From Streptomyces sp. ERV7 (GTDB lineage: Bacteria > Actinomycetota > Actinomycetes > Streptomycetales > Streptomycetaceae): 64,000 bases of DNA. The stretch's first letter is position 1. Every line of letters begins with the position of its first letter. The notes beneath the pieces were generated by a model. That model was not told where the DNA came from. It ran no database searches and was given only the letters and a program-made list of their open reading frames with translations. Positions 25,550 to 34,031 of this stretch are shown one piece after another. The stretch covers positions 682,001 to 746,000 of the forward strand of contig NZ_LYOY01000040.1 of NCBI RefSeq assembly GCF_001653515.1, given 5' to 3'. A program made the position numbers and the translations under genes.

Positions 25550-26820
25550 CAACGCCTCGCAGGGTCGTCATCACGGGGATGGAGGTGCTGGCCCCGGGTG
25601 GAATCGGCACCAAGAACTTCTGGAGCCTCCTCAGCGAGGGCCGCACGGCGACGCGTGGGATCACGTTCTTCGACCCCACGCCGTTCCGCTCCCGGGTGGC
25701 CGCCGAGATCGACTTCGATCCGTACGAGCACGGTCTGAGCCCGCAGGAGGTCCGGCGCATGGACCGCGCCGGGCAGTTCGCGGTCGTCGCCTCGCGCGGC
25801 GCGGTCGCCGACAGCGGTCTGGAGCTGGCAGGCCTGGACCCGTACCGGATCGGTGTCACCGTCGGCAGCGCGGTCGGCGCGACCATGGGACTCGACGAGG
25901 AGTACCGGGTCGTCAGCGACGGCGGCCGGCTGGACCTGGTGGACCACCAGTACGCCGCCCCGCACCTCTACAACCACCTGGTGCCGAGCTCCTTCGCGGC
26001 CGAGGTGGCCTGGGCCGTCGGGGCCGAGGGCCCCAGCACCGTGGTCTCCACGGGCTGCACCTCCGGCATCGACTCGGTCGGCTACGCCGTCGAGCTGATC
26101 CGTGAGGGCTCCGCCGACGTCATGATCGCCGGATCCTCGGACGCGCCGATCTCGCCCATCACCATGGCGTGCTTCGACGCGATCAAGGCCACGACGAACC
26201 GCTACGACGAGCCGGAGACGGCCTCGCGGCCCTTCGACAACTCGCGCAACGGCTTCGTGCTCGGCGAGGGCACCGCCTTCTTCGTGCTCGAGGAGCTGGA
26301 GAGCGCGCAGAAGCGCGGCGCCCACATCTACGCGGAGATCGCGGGCTACGCCACGCGCTCCAACGCGTACCACATGACCGGACTGCGCCCCGACGGCGCG
26401 GAGATGGCCGAGGCGATCCGCGTGGCGCTCGACGAGGCGCGGATGAACAGCGACCAGATCGACTACGTCAACGCCCACGGCTCCGGCACCAAGCAGAACG
26501 ACCGCCACGAGACGGCGGCCGTCAAGCGGGTCCTCGGCGACCACGCGTACCGGACGCCGATGAGCTCCATCAAGTCGATGGTGGGGCACTCGCTCGGCGC
26601 GATCGGCTCCATCGAGATCGCCGCCTCCGCGCTCGCCATGGAGTACAACGTCGTACCGCCCACGGCCAATCTGCACACGCCCGACCCCGAGTGCGACCTG
26701 GACTACGTCCCGCTGACCGCCCGCGACCGGAAGACCGACGCGGTCCTCTCGGTCGGCAGTGGCTTCGGCGGTTTCCAGAGCGCCGTGGTGCTCGCCCGTC
26801 CCGAGAGGAAGCTCGCATGA
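25546..26820 (+). CDS. Type II PKS ketosynthase alpha
   Basis: A 424-residue KS-alpha starting at GTG 25546. The catalytic Cys171 lies in STGCTSGIDSVGY; the active-site histidines are in VNAHGSGT and SMVGHSLGA. It condenses malonyl-ACP units together with the KS-beta subunit. Start and stop overlap the cyclase and KS-beta genes by 4 bp each. The length and NGFVLGEG/PTANL motifs are typical of the family. Part of the minimal PKS with the next two genes. Confidence 0.98.
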   Translation: MTTPRRVVITGMEVLAPGGIGTKNFWSLLSEGRTATRGITFFDPTPFRSRVAAEIDFDPYEHGLSPQEVRRMDRAGQFAVVASRGAVADSGLELAGLDPYRIGVTVGSAVGATMGLDEEYRVVSDGGRLDLVDHQYAAPHLYNHLVPSSFAAEVAWAVGAEGPSTVVSTGCTSGIDSVGYAVELIREGSADVMIAGSSDAPISPITMACFDAIKATTNRYDEPETASRPFDNSRNGFVLGEGTAFFVLEELESAQKRGAHIYAEIAGYATRSNAYHMTGLRPDGAEMAEAIRVALDEARMNSDQIDYVNAHGSGTKQNDRHETAAVKRVLGDHAYRTPMSSIKSMVGHSLGAIGSIEIAASALAMEYNVVPPTANLHTPDPECDLDYVPLTARDRKTDAVLSVGSGFGGFQSAVVLARPERKLA

Positions 26821-28031
26821 CGTCGTCCGTGGTGGTCACCGGCCTGGGGGTGGCGTCCCCCAACGGGCTCGGCATCCAGGACTACTGGGCGGCGACCGTC
26901 GGTGGCAAGAGCGGCATCGGCCGTATCACCCGCTTCGACCCGTCGTCCTACCCGGCCAAGCTGGCCGGCGAGGTCCCGGGCTTCGTCGCCGAGGACCTGC
27001 TGCCGAGCCGACTGCTCCCGCAGACCGACCGGGTGACCCGGCTCGCGCTGGTCGCGGCCGACTGGGCGCTCGCCGACGCGGGCATCACCCCGGCCGAACT
27101 CCCCGAGTTCGACATGGGCGTGGTGACCGCGAGCGCGGCCGGCGGCTTCGAGTTCGGCCAGGGCGAGCTCCAGGCCCTGTGGTCCAAGGGCAGCCAGTAC
27201 GTCTCGGCGTACCAGTCCTTCGCCTGGTTCTACGCGGTCAACAGCGGCCAGATCTCCATCCGCAACGGGATGAAGGGCCCCAGCGGCGTGGTCGTCAGCG
27301 ACCAGGCCGGCGGTCTCGACGCGGTGGCCCAGGCCCGCCGCCAGATCCGCAAGGGCACCTCGCTGATCGTCTCCGGCGCCATCGACGCCTCGGTCTGCCC
27401 GTGGGGCTGGGTGGCCCAGCTGGCCAGCGACCGGCTCTCCACCAGCGAGGAGCCGACCCGCGCCTACCTGCCCTTCGACCGCGAGGCCGCCGGGTACGTG
27501 CCCGGCGAGGGCGGCGCGATCCTGATCATGGAGGACGCCGAGGCGGCCCGCGCACGCGGCGCCCGGATCTACGGCGAGATCTCCGGATACGGCTCGACCA
27601 TCGACCCCAAGGCCGGCTCCGGCCGCCCGCCGGGGCTGCGCAAGGCCATCGAACTCGCCCTGGCCGACGCGGGGGTCGCACCGGGTGACGTGGACGTGGT
27701 CTTCGCCGACGCGGCCGCCGACCCCGAGCTCGACCGCCAGGAGGCGGAGGCGCTCAACGCGGTCTTCGGCACCCGGGGGGTCGCGGTCACCGCGCCCAAG
27801 ACGATGACCGGACGGCTCTACTCGGGCGCGGCTCCGCTGGACCTGGCCGCCGCCTTCCTCGCGATCAAGGACGGTCTGATCCCGCCGACCGTGCACGTCG
27901 ACCCGGCCGCCGAGTACGACCTCGACCTGGTCACCGGCGAGCCGCGCACCGCCGAGGTGCGCACCGCGCTGGTCATCGCCCGCGGCTACGGCGGCTTCAA
28001 CTCGGCCGTCGTCGTCCGTGCCGCCGCATAG
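26817..28031 (+). CDS. Type II PKS ketosynthase beta (chain-length factor)
   Basis: A 404-residue KS-beta. The catalytic Cys is replaced by Gln163 (SDQAGGLDAV), the hallmark of chain-length factors, which decarboxylate malonyl-ACP for priming and set the chain length by the shape of the subunit interface. The ATG at 26817 overlaps the KS-alpha stop (ATGA). A decaketide is expected if the product is an angucycline, but the gate residues were not scored here. Confidence 0.97.
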   Translation: MTSSVVVTGLGVASPNGLGIQDYWAATVGGKSGIGRITRFDPSSYPAKLAGEVPGFVAEDLLPSRLLPQTDRVTRLALVAADWALADAGITPAELPEFDMGVVTASAAGGFEFGQGELQALWSKGSQYVSAYQSFAWFYAVNSGQISIRNGMKGPSGVVVSDQAGGLDAVAQARRQIRKGTSLIVSGAIDASVCPWGWVAQLASDRLSTSEEPTRAYLPFDREAAGYVPGEGGAILIMEDAEAARARGARIYGEISGYGSTIDPKAGSGRPPGLRKAIELALADAGVAPGDVDVVFADAAADPELDRQEAEALNAVFGTRGVAVTAPKTMTGRLYSGAAPLDLAAAFLAIKDGLIPPTVHVDPAAEYDLDLVTGEPRTAEVRTALVIARGYGGFNSAVVVRAAA

Positions 28032-28132
28032 CCGGTACGCAACCGCTCCACCGCACCACCTGTCCACGCACCACCGCTGAACACCACTGCGACCAGCCCC
28101 TGCGGCACGCCGTACAGAGGAAGGGAAATCCC

Positions 28133-28399
28133 ATGGCCACCACGTTCACCCTCGAGGACCTGAAGCGCATCCTGCTTGAGGCAGCGGGCGCCGACGAGGG
28201 CGTCGACCTGGACGGCGACATCCTGGACACCGAGTTCGAGGTCCTGGGATACGAGTCGCTCGCGCTCCTGGAGACGGGCGGCCGGATCGAGCGTGAGTAC
28301 GGCATCTCGCTGGACGACGACGCGCTGACCGACGCCACCACCCCGCGCGCCCTCATCGAGGTCGTCAACGCCCAGCTGTCCTCCGCGTCCGCCGCCTGA
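28133..28399 (+). CDS. Type II PKS acyl carrier protein
   Basis: An 88-residue ACP. Ser42 in LGYESLALLE is the phosphopantetheine attachment site; the surrounding pattern is that of aromatic-PKS ACPs. No phosphopantetheinyl transferase or malonyl transferase gene is in the cluster, so holo-ACP formation and loading must rely on enzymes encoded elsewhere. A good ribosome-binding site (gaggaaggg) precedes ATG 28133. Confidence 0.97.
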   Translation: MATTFTLEDLKRILLEAAGADEGVDLDGDILDTEFEVLGYESLALLETGGRIEREYGISLDDDALTDATTPRALIEVVNAQLSSASAA

Positions 28400-28422
28400 G
28401 CCACAGACTAAGGAAGAACGAC

Positions 28423-29208
28423 ATGACCGAGAACACCGCACGGGTCGCACTGGTGACGGGCGCCACGAGCGGCATCGGGCTCTCCGTGGCCCGGCTGCTC
28501 GCCTCCCAGGGGCACCGTGTCTTCATCGGCGCGCGCAACGCCGAGAACGTCACCGAGACCGTCAAGCAGCTCCAGGGCGAGGGCCTGGAGGCCGACGGCT
28601 CGGCGCTGGACGTCACCGACGCCGACAGCGTCAAGGCGTTCGTCCAGGCGGCCGTCGACCGCTTCGGCACCGTCGACGTGCTGGTCAACAACGCCGGGCG
28701 CTCGGGTGGCGGGGTGACCGCCGACATCGAGGACGAGCTGTGGGACGCCGTCATCGACACCAACCTGAACAGCGTCTTCCGGGTCACCCGTGAGGTCCTG
28801 AACACCGGTGGCATGCGCCACAAGGACCGCGGCCGGATCATCAACATCGCCTCCACCGCGGGCAAGCAGGGCGTCGTGCTCGGCGCCCCGTACTCGGCCT
28901 CCAAGCACGGCGTGGTCGGCTTCACCAAGGCGCTCGGCAACGAGCTCGCGCCCACCGGCATCACGGTCAACGCCGTCTGCCCGGGTTACGTCGAGACGCC
29001 GATGGCGCAGCGCGTGCGGCAGGGTTACGCGGCCGCGTACTCCACCTCCGAGGACGCGATCCTGGAGAAGTTCCAGTCCAAGATCCCGCTCGGCCGCTAC
29101 TCCACCCCGGACGAGGTCGCGGGTCTGGTCGGCTATCTGGCCTCCGACACCGCCGCCTCCATCACCGCGCAGGCGCTCAACGTCTGCGGCGGGCTCGGCA
29201 ACTTCTAG
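28423..29208 (+). CDS. Type II PKS C-9 ketoreductase (ActIII-like)
   Basis: A 261-residue short-chain dehydrogenase. The cofactor motif is TGATSGIG (12-19) and the catalytic triad Ser144, Tyr157, Lys161 (APYSASKHG) has the same numbering as actinorhodin ActIII. It reduces the C-9 carbonyl of the poly-beta-ketone with NADPH. Its presence excludes a reduced-less spore-pigment (WhiE) pathway. A ribosome-binding site aaggaag precedes ATG 28423, 23 bp after the ACP. Confidence 0.96.
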   Translation: MTENTARVALVTGATSGIGLSVARLLASQGHRVFIGARNAENVTETVKQLQGEGLEADGSALDVTDADSVKAFVQAAVDRFGTVDVLVNNAGRSGGGVTADIEDELWDAVIDTNLNSVFRVTREVLNTGGMRHKDRGRIINIASTAGKQGVVLGAPYSASKHGVVGFTKALGNELAPTGITVNAVCPGYVETPMAQRVRQGYAAAYSTSEDAILEKFQSKIPLGRYSTPDEVAGLVGYLASDTAASITAQALNVCGGLGNF

Positions 29209-29238
29209 CACGCCCAAGTACCCGAAGGAGGAGCGGAT

Positions 29239-30174
29239 ATGACGACCCGTGAGGTCGAGCACGAGATCACCATCGACGCCCCCGCCGCCGCGGTGTACCG
29301 GCTGCTGGCGGAGGTCACCAACTGGCCGCGGATCTTCCCGCCCACGATCTACGTGGACCAGGTCGGCGAGAACGGCAACCACGAGCGCATCCGGATCTGG
29401 GCCACCGCCAACGGCGAGGCCAAGAACTGGACCTCGCACCGCGAGCTGGACCCCGAGGCCCTGCGCATCACCTTCCGCCAGGAGGTCACCACGCCTCCGG
29501 TCGCGGCGATGGGCGGCACCTGGATCATCGAGACCCTGGCCGAGAACTCCTCGCGCGTGCGGCTGCTGCACGACTACCGGGCGATCGACGACGACCCCGA
29601 GGGCCTGGCCTGGATCGACGAGGCGGTCGACAAGAACAGCCGCTCGGAGCTGGCCGCGCTCAAGCAGAACGTCGAGCTCGCGCACGCCACCGAGGAGGTG
29701 ACGTTCTCGTTCACCGACACCGTCATCGTCCAGGGCTCGCCCAAGGACCTGTTCGACTTCATCAACGAGGCGAACCTGTGGTCCGAGCGGCTGCCGCACG
29801 TGGCCGTGGTCCGGCTGACCGAGGACACCCCCGGGCTCCAGACCCTGGAGATGGACACCCGCGCCAAGGACGGCTCGGTGCACACCACCAAGTCGTACCG
29901 GGTGACCTTCCCGAACCACAAGATCGCGTACAAGCAGATCACGCTGCCCGCGCTGATGACCCTGCACACCGGGATCTGGACGTTCGAGGAGACGCCGGAG
30001 GGCACGGCCGCCTCCTCGCAGCACACCGTCACGCTCAACACGGACAACATCGCGAAGATCCTCGGCCCCGAGGCCACCGTCGCGGACGCCCGTGAGTACG
30101 TGCACACCGCGCTGTCCACCAACAGCACGGCCACGCTCAACCACGCCAAGACGTACGCCGAGTCGAAGGGCTGA
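29239..30174 (+). CDS. Bifunctional aromatase/cyclase (SRPBCC didomain)
   Basis: A 311-residue didomain protein. Each half is a helix-grip (START/SRPBCC) fold: residues 1-150 (EHEITIDAPAAAVYRLLAEV, NWPRIFPPTIYV) and 151-311 (VTFSFTDTVIVQGSPKDLF, FINEANLWSERLPHV). Reducing pathways use such didomain enzymes to close and aromatise the first ring after C-9 reduction, as ActVII and JadD do. It is preceded by gaaggagga. It lies between the ketoreductase and the second FAD oxygenase in the jadE-jadD-jadF order. Confidence 0.95.
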   Translation: MTTREVEHEITIDAPAAAVYRLLAEVTNWPRIFPPTIYVDQVGENGNHERIRIWATANGEAKNWTSHRELDPEALRITFRQEVTTPPVAAMGGTWIIETLAENSSRVRLLHDYRAIDDDPEGLAWIDEAVDKNSRSELAALKQNVELAHATEEVTFSFTDTVIVQGSPKDLFDFINEANLWSERLPHVAVVRLTEDTPGLQTLEMDTRAKDGSVHTTKSYRVTFPNHKIAYKQITLPALMTLHTGIWTFEETPEGTAASSQHTVTLNTDNIAKILGPEATVADAREYVHTALSTNSTATLNHAKTYAESKG

Positions 30175-30180
30175 CCCCGG

Positions 30181-31656
30181 ATGACCACCACGGACCGCCT
30201 CGACACCCAGGTCATCGTCGTCGGCGCCGGCCCCGTCGGGCTTCTGCTCGCCGGTGAGCTGCGTCTTGGCGGAGCCGACGTGGTCGTACTGGAACAACGG
30301 GCCACGCCCACCACGGAGTCGAGGGCCTCCACACTGCACGCCCGCACCATGGAGCTCCTCGACAGCCGTGGACTGCTCGACGTCTTCGGGACGCCGCCGA
30401 ACGAGCCGCGCGGCCACTTCGGCGGCATCCCGATGGACCTCACGCTGCCCAGCCCCTTCCCCGGGCAGTGGAAGATGCCCCAGACCCGGACCGAGGCCCT
30501 GCTCCAGGAGTGGGCGCTCTCGCTGGGCGTGGACATCCGGCGCGGCCACGAGCTGCGCGGGGTGTCCGACCGGGGCGACTTCGTCGAGGCGACGGCGGCC
30601 GGGCCCGAGGGCACGGTCGTGGTGCGCGGTGGCTTCCTCGTCGGGTGCGACGGCGAGGACTCCACCGTGCGCCGCCTCACCGGGGCGGAGTTCCCGGGCA
30701 ACGACGCCGGCCGCGAGCTGCTGCGCGCGGACGTCGCCGGTGTCACCATCCCCAACCGCCGCTTCGAGCGGCTGCCCGCCGGGCTCGCCATCGCGGCGAC
30801 CCGCGACGGGGTCACCCGGGTGATGGTGCACGAGTTCGGCTCCCAGGCCGAACCGCGCACCGGGGACCCGGAGTTCGGCGAGATCGCGGCCGTCTGGAAG
30901 CGCGTCACCGGCGAGGACATCAGCGGGGGCACCCCGCTGTGGGCGAACTCCTTCGGCGACGCCAACCGCCAGTTGACGCGCTACCGCCAGGGCAGGATCC
31001 TGTTCGCCGGGGACGCGGCCCACCGCCAGATGCCGATCGGCGGCCAGGCCCTCAACCTCGGCCTCCAGGACGCCTTCAACCTGGGCTGGAAGCTGGCCCT
31101 GCACCTCGGCGGGACCGCCCCCGAAGGCCTGCTCGACACGTACCACTCCGAACGCCACGAGGTCGGCCGGCGGGTCCTGTCCAACATCAGGGCGCAGGCG
31201 ATGCTGCTGCTCGGCGGCCTTGAGGTCGAGCCGCTGCGCTCGGTGCTCACCGAGCTCCTCACCCACGACGACGTCCGGGCGCACCTCGCCGGGATGATCA
31301 GCGGTCTCGACATCCGCTACGACGTCGGCGGCCCCGAGCACCCGCTGCTCGGCGCCCGGCTGCCGGACGCGGGCCTGACCACCGGCGAAGGCCCGGTGAA
31401 CACGGCCCAGTTGCTGCGCACCGCACGCGGTGTGCTCCTCGAACTGTCCGGCGGCGGTGCGGCGCTGCCGGACACCTCCGGCTGGGCCGACCGGGTAACC
31501 GTGCTGCCGGCCGTGCCGGAGAAGGGCGGCGCCCTCGACAGTGTGGGCGCCGTCCTGGTGCGGCCCGACGGCCATGTGGCCTGGGCGGGCGCACCGGACA
31601 CCGACGGCACCGGGCTGAGGCAGGCCCTGGAGCGCTGGTTCGGCCCCTCCCGCTGA
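30181..31656 (+). CDS. FAD-dependent aromatic hydroxylase (JadF/PgaE type), second copy
   Basis: A 491-residue class A flavin monooxygenase, paralogous to the 22589 gene. Motifs: GAGPVGLLLAGELRLGGADV (Rossmann), VGCDGEDSTVRRLTG (DG) and GDAAHRQMPIGGQALNLGLQD. It follows the aromatase/cyclase by 6 bp, the place of jadF. In angucycline pathways this enzyme oxidises C-12 and may also steer dehydration and ring chemistry. Last gene of the core operon; a hairpin-rich repeat region follows. Confidence 0.92.
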   Translation: MTTTDRLDTQVIVVGAGPVGLLLAGELRLGGADVVVLEQRATPTTESRASTLHARTMELLDSRGLLDVFGTPPNEPRGHFGGIPMDLTLPSPFPGQWKMPQTRTEALLQEWALSLGVDIRRGHELRGVSDRGDFVEATAAGPEGTVVVRGGFLVGCDGEDSTVRRLTGAEFPGNDAGRELLRADVAGVTIPNRRFERLPAGLAIAATRDGVTRVMVHEFGSQAEPRTGDPEFGEIAAVWKRVTGEDISGGTPLWANSFGDANRQLTRYRQGRILFAGDAAHRQMPIGGQALNLGLQDAFNLGWKLALHLGGTAPEGLLDTYHSERHEVGRRVLSNIRAQAMLLLGGLEVEPLRSVLTELLTHDDVRAHLAGMISGLDIRYDVGGPEHPLLGARLPDAGLTTGEGPVNTAQLLRTARGVLLELSGGGAALPDTSGWADRVTVLPAVPEKGGALDSVGAVLVRPDGHVAWAGAPDTDGTGLRQALERWFGPSR

Positions 31657-32041
31657 CTCCCGTACCCAACCCCCGCCCCTGAAGGGGCCGTCGTTTGTCC
31701 GCGGACCGTGCTGGGTTGCTCGCGCAGTTCCCCGCGCCCCTGAAGGGGCCGTCGTTTGTCCGCGGACCGTGCTGGGTTGCTCGCGCAGTTCCCCGCGCCC
31801 CTAAAAGCCTGTGGCTGAGCTGGATTCTCCGGCTGCGGCGGACTACGTAAGGGGCGCGGGGAACTGCGCGGCCAGCCCTCACCGGAGCCGCGGATAAATC
31901 AAGGGGTCCGGGGGCAGCGCCCCCGGCAGTGGGCCCCGGCCCGCTACCCGGCCGCCCGCCACCCGGCCGCCCGCCAGAGGGCTTACGGGAAGGGGCGGGG
32001 TGGGGCAAAAAGGCCCGGGCGGACCGGCGTAGCGTAGGCGT
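31657..32041 (+). repeat. Intergenic region downstream of the PKS cluster
   Basis: No gene is seen in this 385-bp gap. Besides the 61-bp tandem repeat it holds a second copy of the hairpin element found at 4689-4773: gcgcagttccccgcgcccct (31782-31801) pairs with ggggcgcggggaactgcgcg (31851-31870), with the same loop core ctccggctgcggcggact. The hemB promoter must lie at the right end (gcgtagcgtaggcgt before ATG 32042), probably giving a very short leader. Confidence 0.7.
31674..31801 (+). repeat. Two-copy 61-bp tandem repeat with terminator-like arms
   Basis: The unit running from cgcccctgaaggggccgtcg to the cgcgcagttccccg arm is repeated with a 61-bp period (gaagg at 31681 and 31742). Each unit has a small stem (cccct gaa aggggc) and half of the REP-like hairpin. 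Confidence 0.9.
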
Positions 32042-33028
32042 ATGACCTACGGATCGTTCCCCGGCGCCCGCCCCCGGCGGCTCCGGACCACCCCCGCCAT
32101 GCGCCGCATGGTCGCCGAGACCCGGCTGCACCCCGCCGACCTGATCCTCCCCGCCTTCGTGCGCGAGGGCATCGACCGGCCCGTTCCCATCCAGGCCATG
32201 CCCGGCGTCGTCCAGCACACGATGGACACGCTGAGGAAGGCCGCCGTGGAGGCCGTGGAGGCCGGGGTCGCCGGGATCATGCTCTTCGGAGTGCCGGAGG
32301 AAGCGAAGAAGGACGCGAACGGAACGGCCGGGACCGATCCCGACGGGATTCTGCAGGTCGCCATCCGCGCCGTGAAGCAGGAGGTCGGCGACGACCTCGT
32401 CGTCATGTCCGACCTCTGCCTCGACGAGACCACCGACCACGGCCACTGCGGCGTCCTCGACGCCGAGGGGCGCGTCGACAACGACGCCACCCTGGAGCGG
32501 TACGCCGAGATGGCCCAGGTCCAGGCCGACGCCGGCGTCCACGTCGTCGGCCCCAGCGGCATGATGGACGGTCAGGTCGGCGTCATCAGGGACGCGTTGG
32601 ACCAGACCGGCCATGAGGACGTGTCCATCCTCGCCTACACCGCGAAGTACTCGTCCGCCTTCTACGGGCCCTTCCGCGAGGCCGTCGGCTCCTCCCTCCG
32701 CGGGGACCGCAAGACCTATCAGCAGGACCCCGCCAACGTCCGCGAGTCGCTGCGCGAACTCGCCCTCGACCTCGACGAGGGCGCGGACATGGTCATGGTC
32801 AAGCCGGCCGGACCGTACCTCGACATCCTCGCCAAGGTCGCCGAGTCCGTCGACGTGCCCGTCGCCGCCTACCAGATCAGCGGTGAGTACGCGATGGTCG
32901 AGGCCGCCGCCGAGAAGGGCTGGATCGACCGCGACAAGGCGATCCTGGAGACTCTGACGGGAATCAAGCGGGCCGGTGCGAACATGATCCTGACGTACTG
33001 GGCGACGGAGGTCGCCCGCGGGCTGTAG
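32042..33028 (+). CDS. hemB: Delta-aminolevulinic acid dehydratase (porphobilinogen synthase)
   Basis: A 328-residue HemB. The Schiff-base lysine lies in MVKPAGPYLDI and the second active-site lysine in YTAKYSSAFYGP. The metal site reads DLCLDETTDHGHCG: first and third zinc-type Cys present, the middle one Asp, a mixed form common in actinobacteria. It joins two 5-aminolevulinate molecules to porphobilinogen in heme and cobalamin synthesis. The gene stands next to the PKS cluster, but there is no aminolevulinate synthase or other C5N-unit gene, so it is read as housekeeping. Confidence 0.97.
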   Translation: MTYGSFPGARPRRLRTTPAMRRMVAETRLHPADLILPAFVREGIDRPVPIQAMPGVVQHTMDTLRKAAVEAVEAGVAGIMLFGVPEEAKKDANGTAGTDPDGILQVAIRAVKQEVGDDLVVMSDLCLDETTDHGHCGVLDAEGRVDNDATLERYAEMAQVQADAGVHVVGPSGMMDGQVGVIRDALDQTGHEDVSILAYTAKYSSAFYGPFREAVGSSLRGDRKTYQQDPANVRESLRELALDLDEGADMVMVKPAGPYLDILAKVAESVDVPVAAYQISGEYAMVEAAAEKGWIDRDKAILETLTGIKRAGANMILTYWATEVARGL

Positions 33029-33059
33029 TCGGACACGAGAACGGGAACGGGGCCGGGGA

Positions 33060-34031
33060 ATGGGCGAACAGGCGTTAGACGTAAGGGACTTCGCCGATGT
33101 CACGGACTTCCTCACTCCCGTCGACAACGTCTTCGTGCGCGCCCACCTCGGCGTGCCCGACCTCGACGTCGACTCCTGGACCCTGTCCGTCGAAGGGCTC
33201 GTCGAGCGGCCGCTCCGGCTGCGGCTCGACGACGTCCTCGCCCTGCCCGCCCGCCGTTTCACCGCGTTCCACGAGTGCTTCGGCAACCCCTTCGAGCCCG
33301 ACGTGCCGACCCGGGCCGTGGCCAACCTCCGGTGGACCGGGTTCGACCTCTCCGCCCTCCTCGACCGGGCCGTGCCGCTGCCGTCCGCGCGGCACGTCTG
33401 GTTCGAGGGCGCGGACACCGGGACCTTCGACGGCGAGGACGGGCTCTCGTACCTGAAGGACCTGCCCCTGGAGACCGCCCGGCGCGACGTCTTCCTCGCG
33501 TACGAGATGAACGGCGAGCCGCTCACCGTCCGGCACGGGCATCCGCTGCGGACCGTCGTGCCCCGGATGTTCGGCACCAACTCGGTGAAGTGGCTGACCC
33601 GGATCGTCCTGGCCGAGGAGCGGCCGGACCACATGTTCACCACGCGCTTCTACACCCGCGTCCACCCGGGCGAGCACACCGCCCGCCCGGTGCGGGCCGT
33701 CGACGTCGGCAGCAAGATCCTCAGCCCGCAGGACGGCGATCAAGTCGCGGGTGGGTACGTGGAGTTGGCCGGGCGGGCCTGGAGTGTCGGGGAGGTCGTC
33801 TCGCTCGATGTCAGCGTCGATGACGGGCCCTGGCTGCCCGCCTCCCTCGAACCCCTCGGGGCCGATCCCGCCTGGCAGCCCTTCACCCTCTCCCTGCGCC
33901 TGCCGCCCGGCCGCCACCGCGTCCGGGCCCGCGCCACCGACCGCGACGGGCGCGTCCAGCCGCCGCCGGGTGTGCGCAACTCGGTGCACGAGATCACGGT
34001 CACGGTCGGCGGCGCGGCAGCGGGAGCGTGA
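33060..34031 (+). CDS. Sulfite-oxidase-family molybdopterin oxidoreductase (TTA codon)
   Basis: A 323-residue protein. The N-terminal molybdopterin domain carries the Mo-ligand Cys in FHECFGNPFEPD (canonical ECxGN) and RHGHPLRTVVPRMFGTNSVKWL. The C-terminal 100 residues form the Ig-like dimerisation domain (VELAGRAWSVGEVVSLDVSVDDGPW). No signal peptide or heme domain is seen. The substrate is unknown. Codon 6 is TTA (33075-33077), which requires the bldA tRNA. The start is ATG 33060, 31 bp after hemB. Its 3' end overlaps the convergent propeller fragment by 32 bp. Confidence 0.88.
   Translation: MGEQALDVRDFADVTDFLTPVDNVFVRAHLGVPDLDVDSWTLSVEGLVERPLRLRLDDVLALPARRFTAFHECFGNPFEPDVPTRAVANLRWTGFDLSALLDRAVPLPSARHVWFEGADTGTFDGEDGLSYLKDLPLETARRDVFLAYEMNGEPLTVRHGHPLRTVVPRMFGTNSVKWLTRIVLAEERPDHMFTTRFYTRVHPGEHTARPVRAVDVGSKILSPQDGDQVAGGYVELAGRAWSVGEVVSLDVSVDDGPWLPASLEPLGADPAWQPFTLSLRLPPGRHRVRARATDRDGRVQPPPGVRNSVHEITVTVGGAAAGA

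Noticed and set aside
28408..31575. Very long minus-strand open frame (over 1000 codons) opposite the PKS genes
   Set aside because: It is antisense to ketoreductase, aromatase and FAD oxygenase genes with strong motifs. High GC keeps antisense frames open; the product is Arg/Gly/Val/Asp-rich without domains.
22589..31656. Type II PKS read as a WhiE spore-pigment cluster
   Set aside because: A C-9 ketoreductase and a didomain aromatase/cyclase are present and the WhiE-type cupin and cyclase set is absent; gene order follows angucycline clusters.
32042..33028. hemB as part of the polyketide cluster (C5N unit supply)
   Set aside because: No aminolevulinate synthase, acyl-CoA ligase or amide synthase gene is nearby, and HemB makes porphobilinogen, not a C5N unit.
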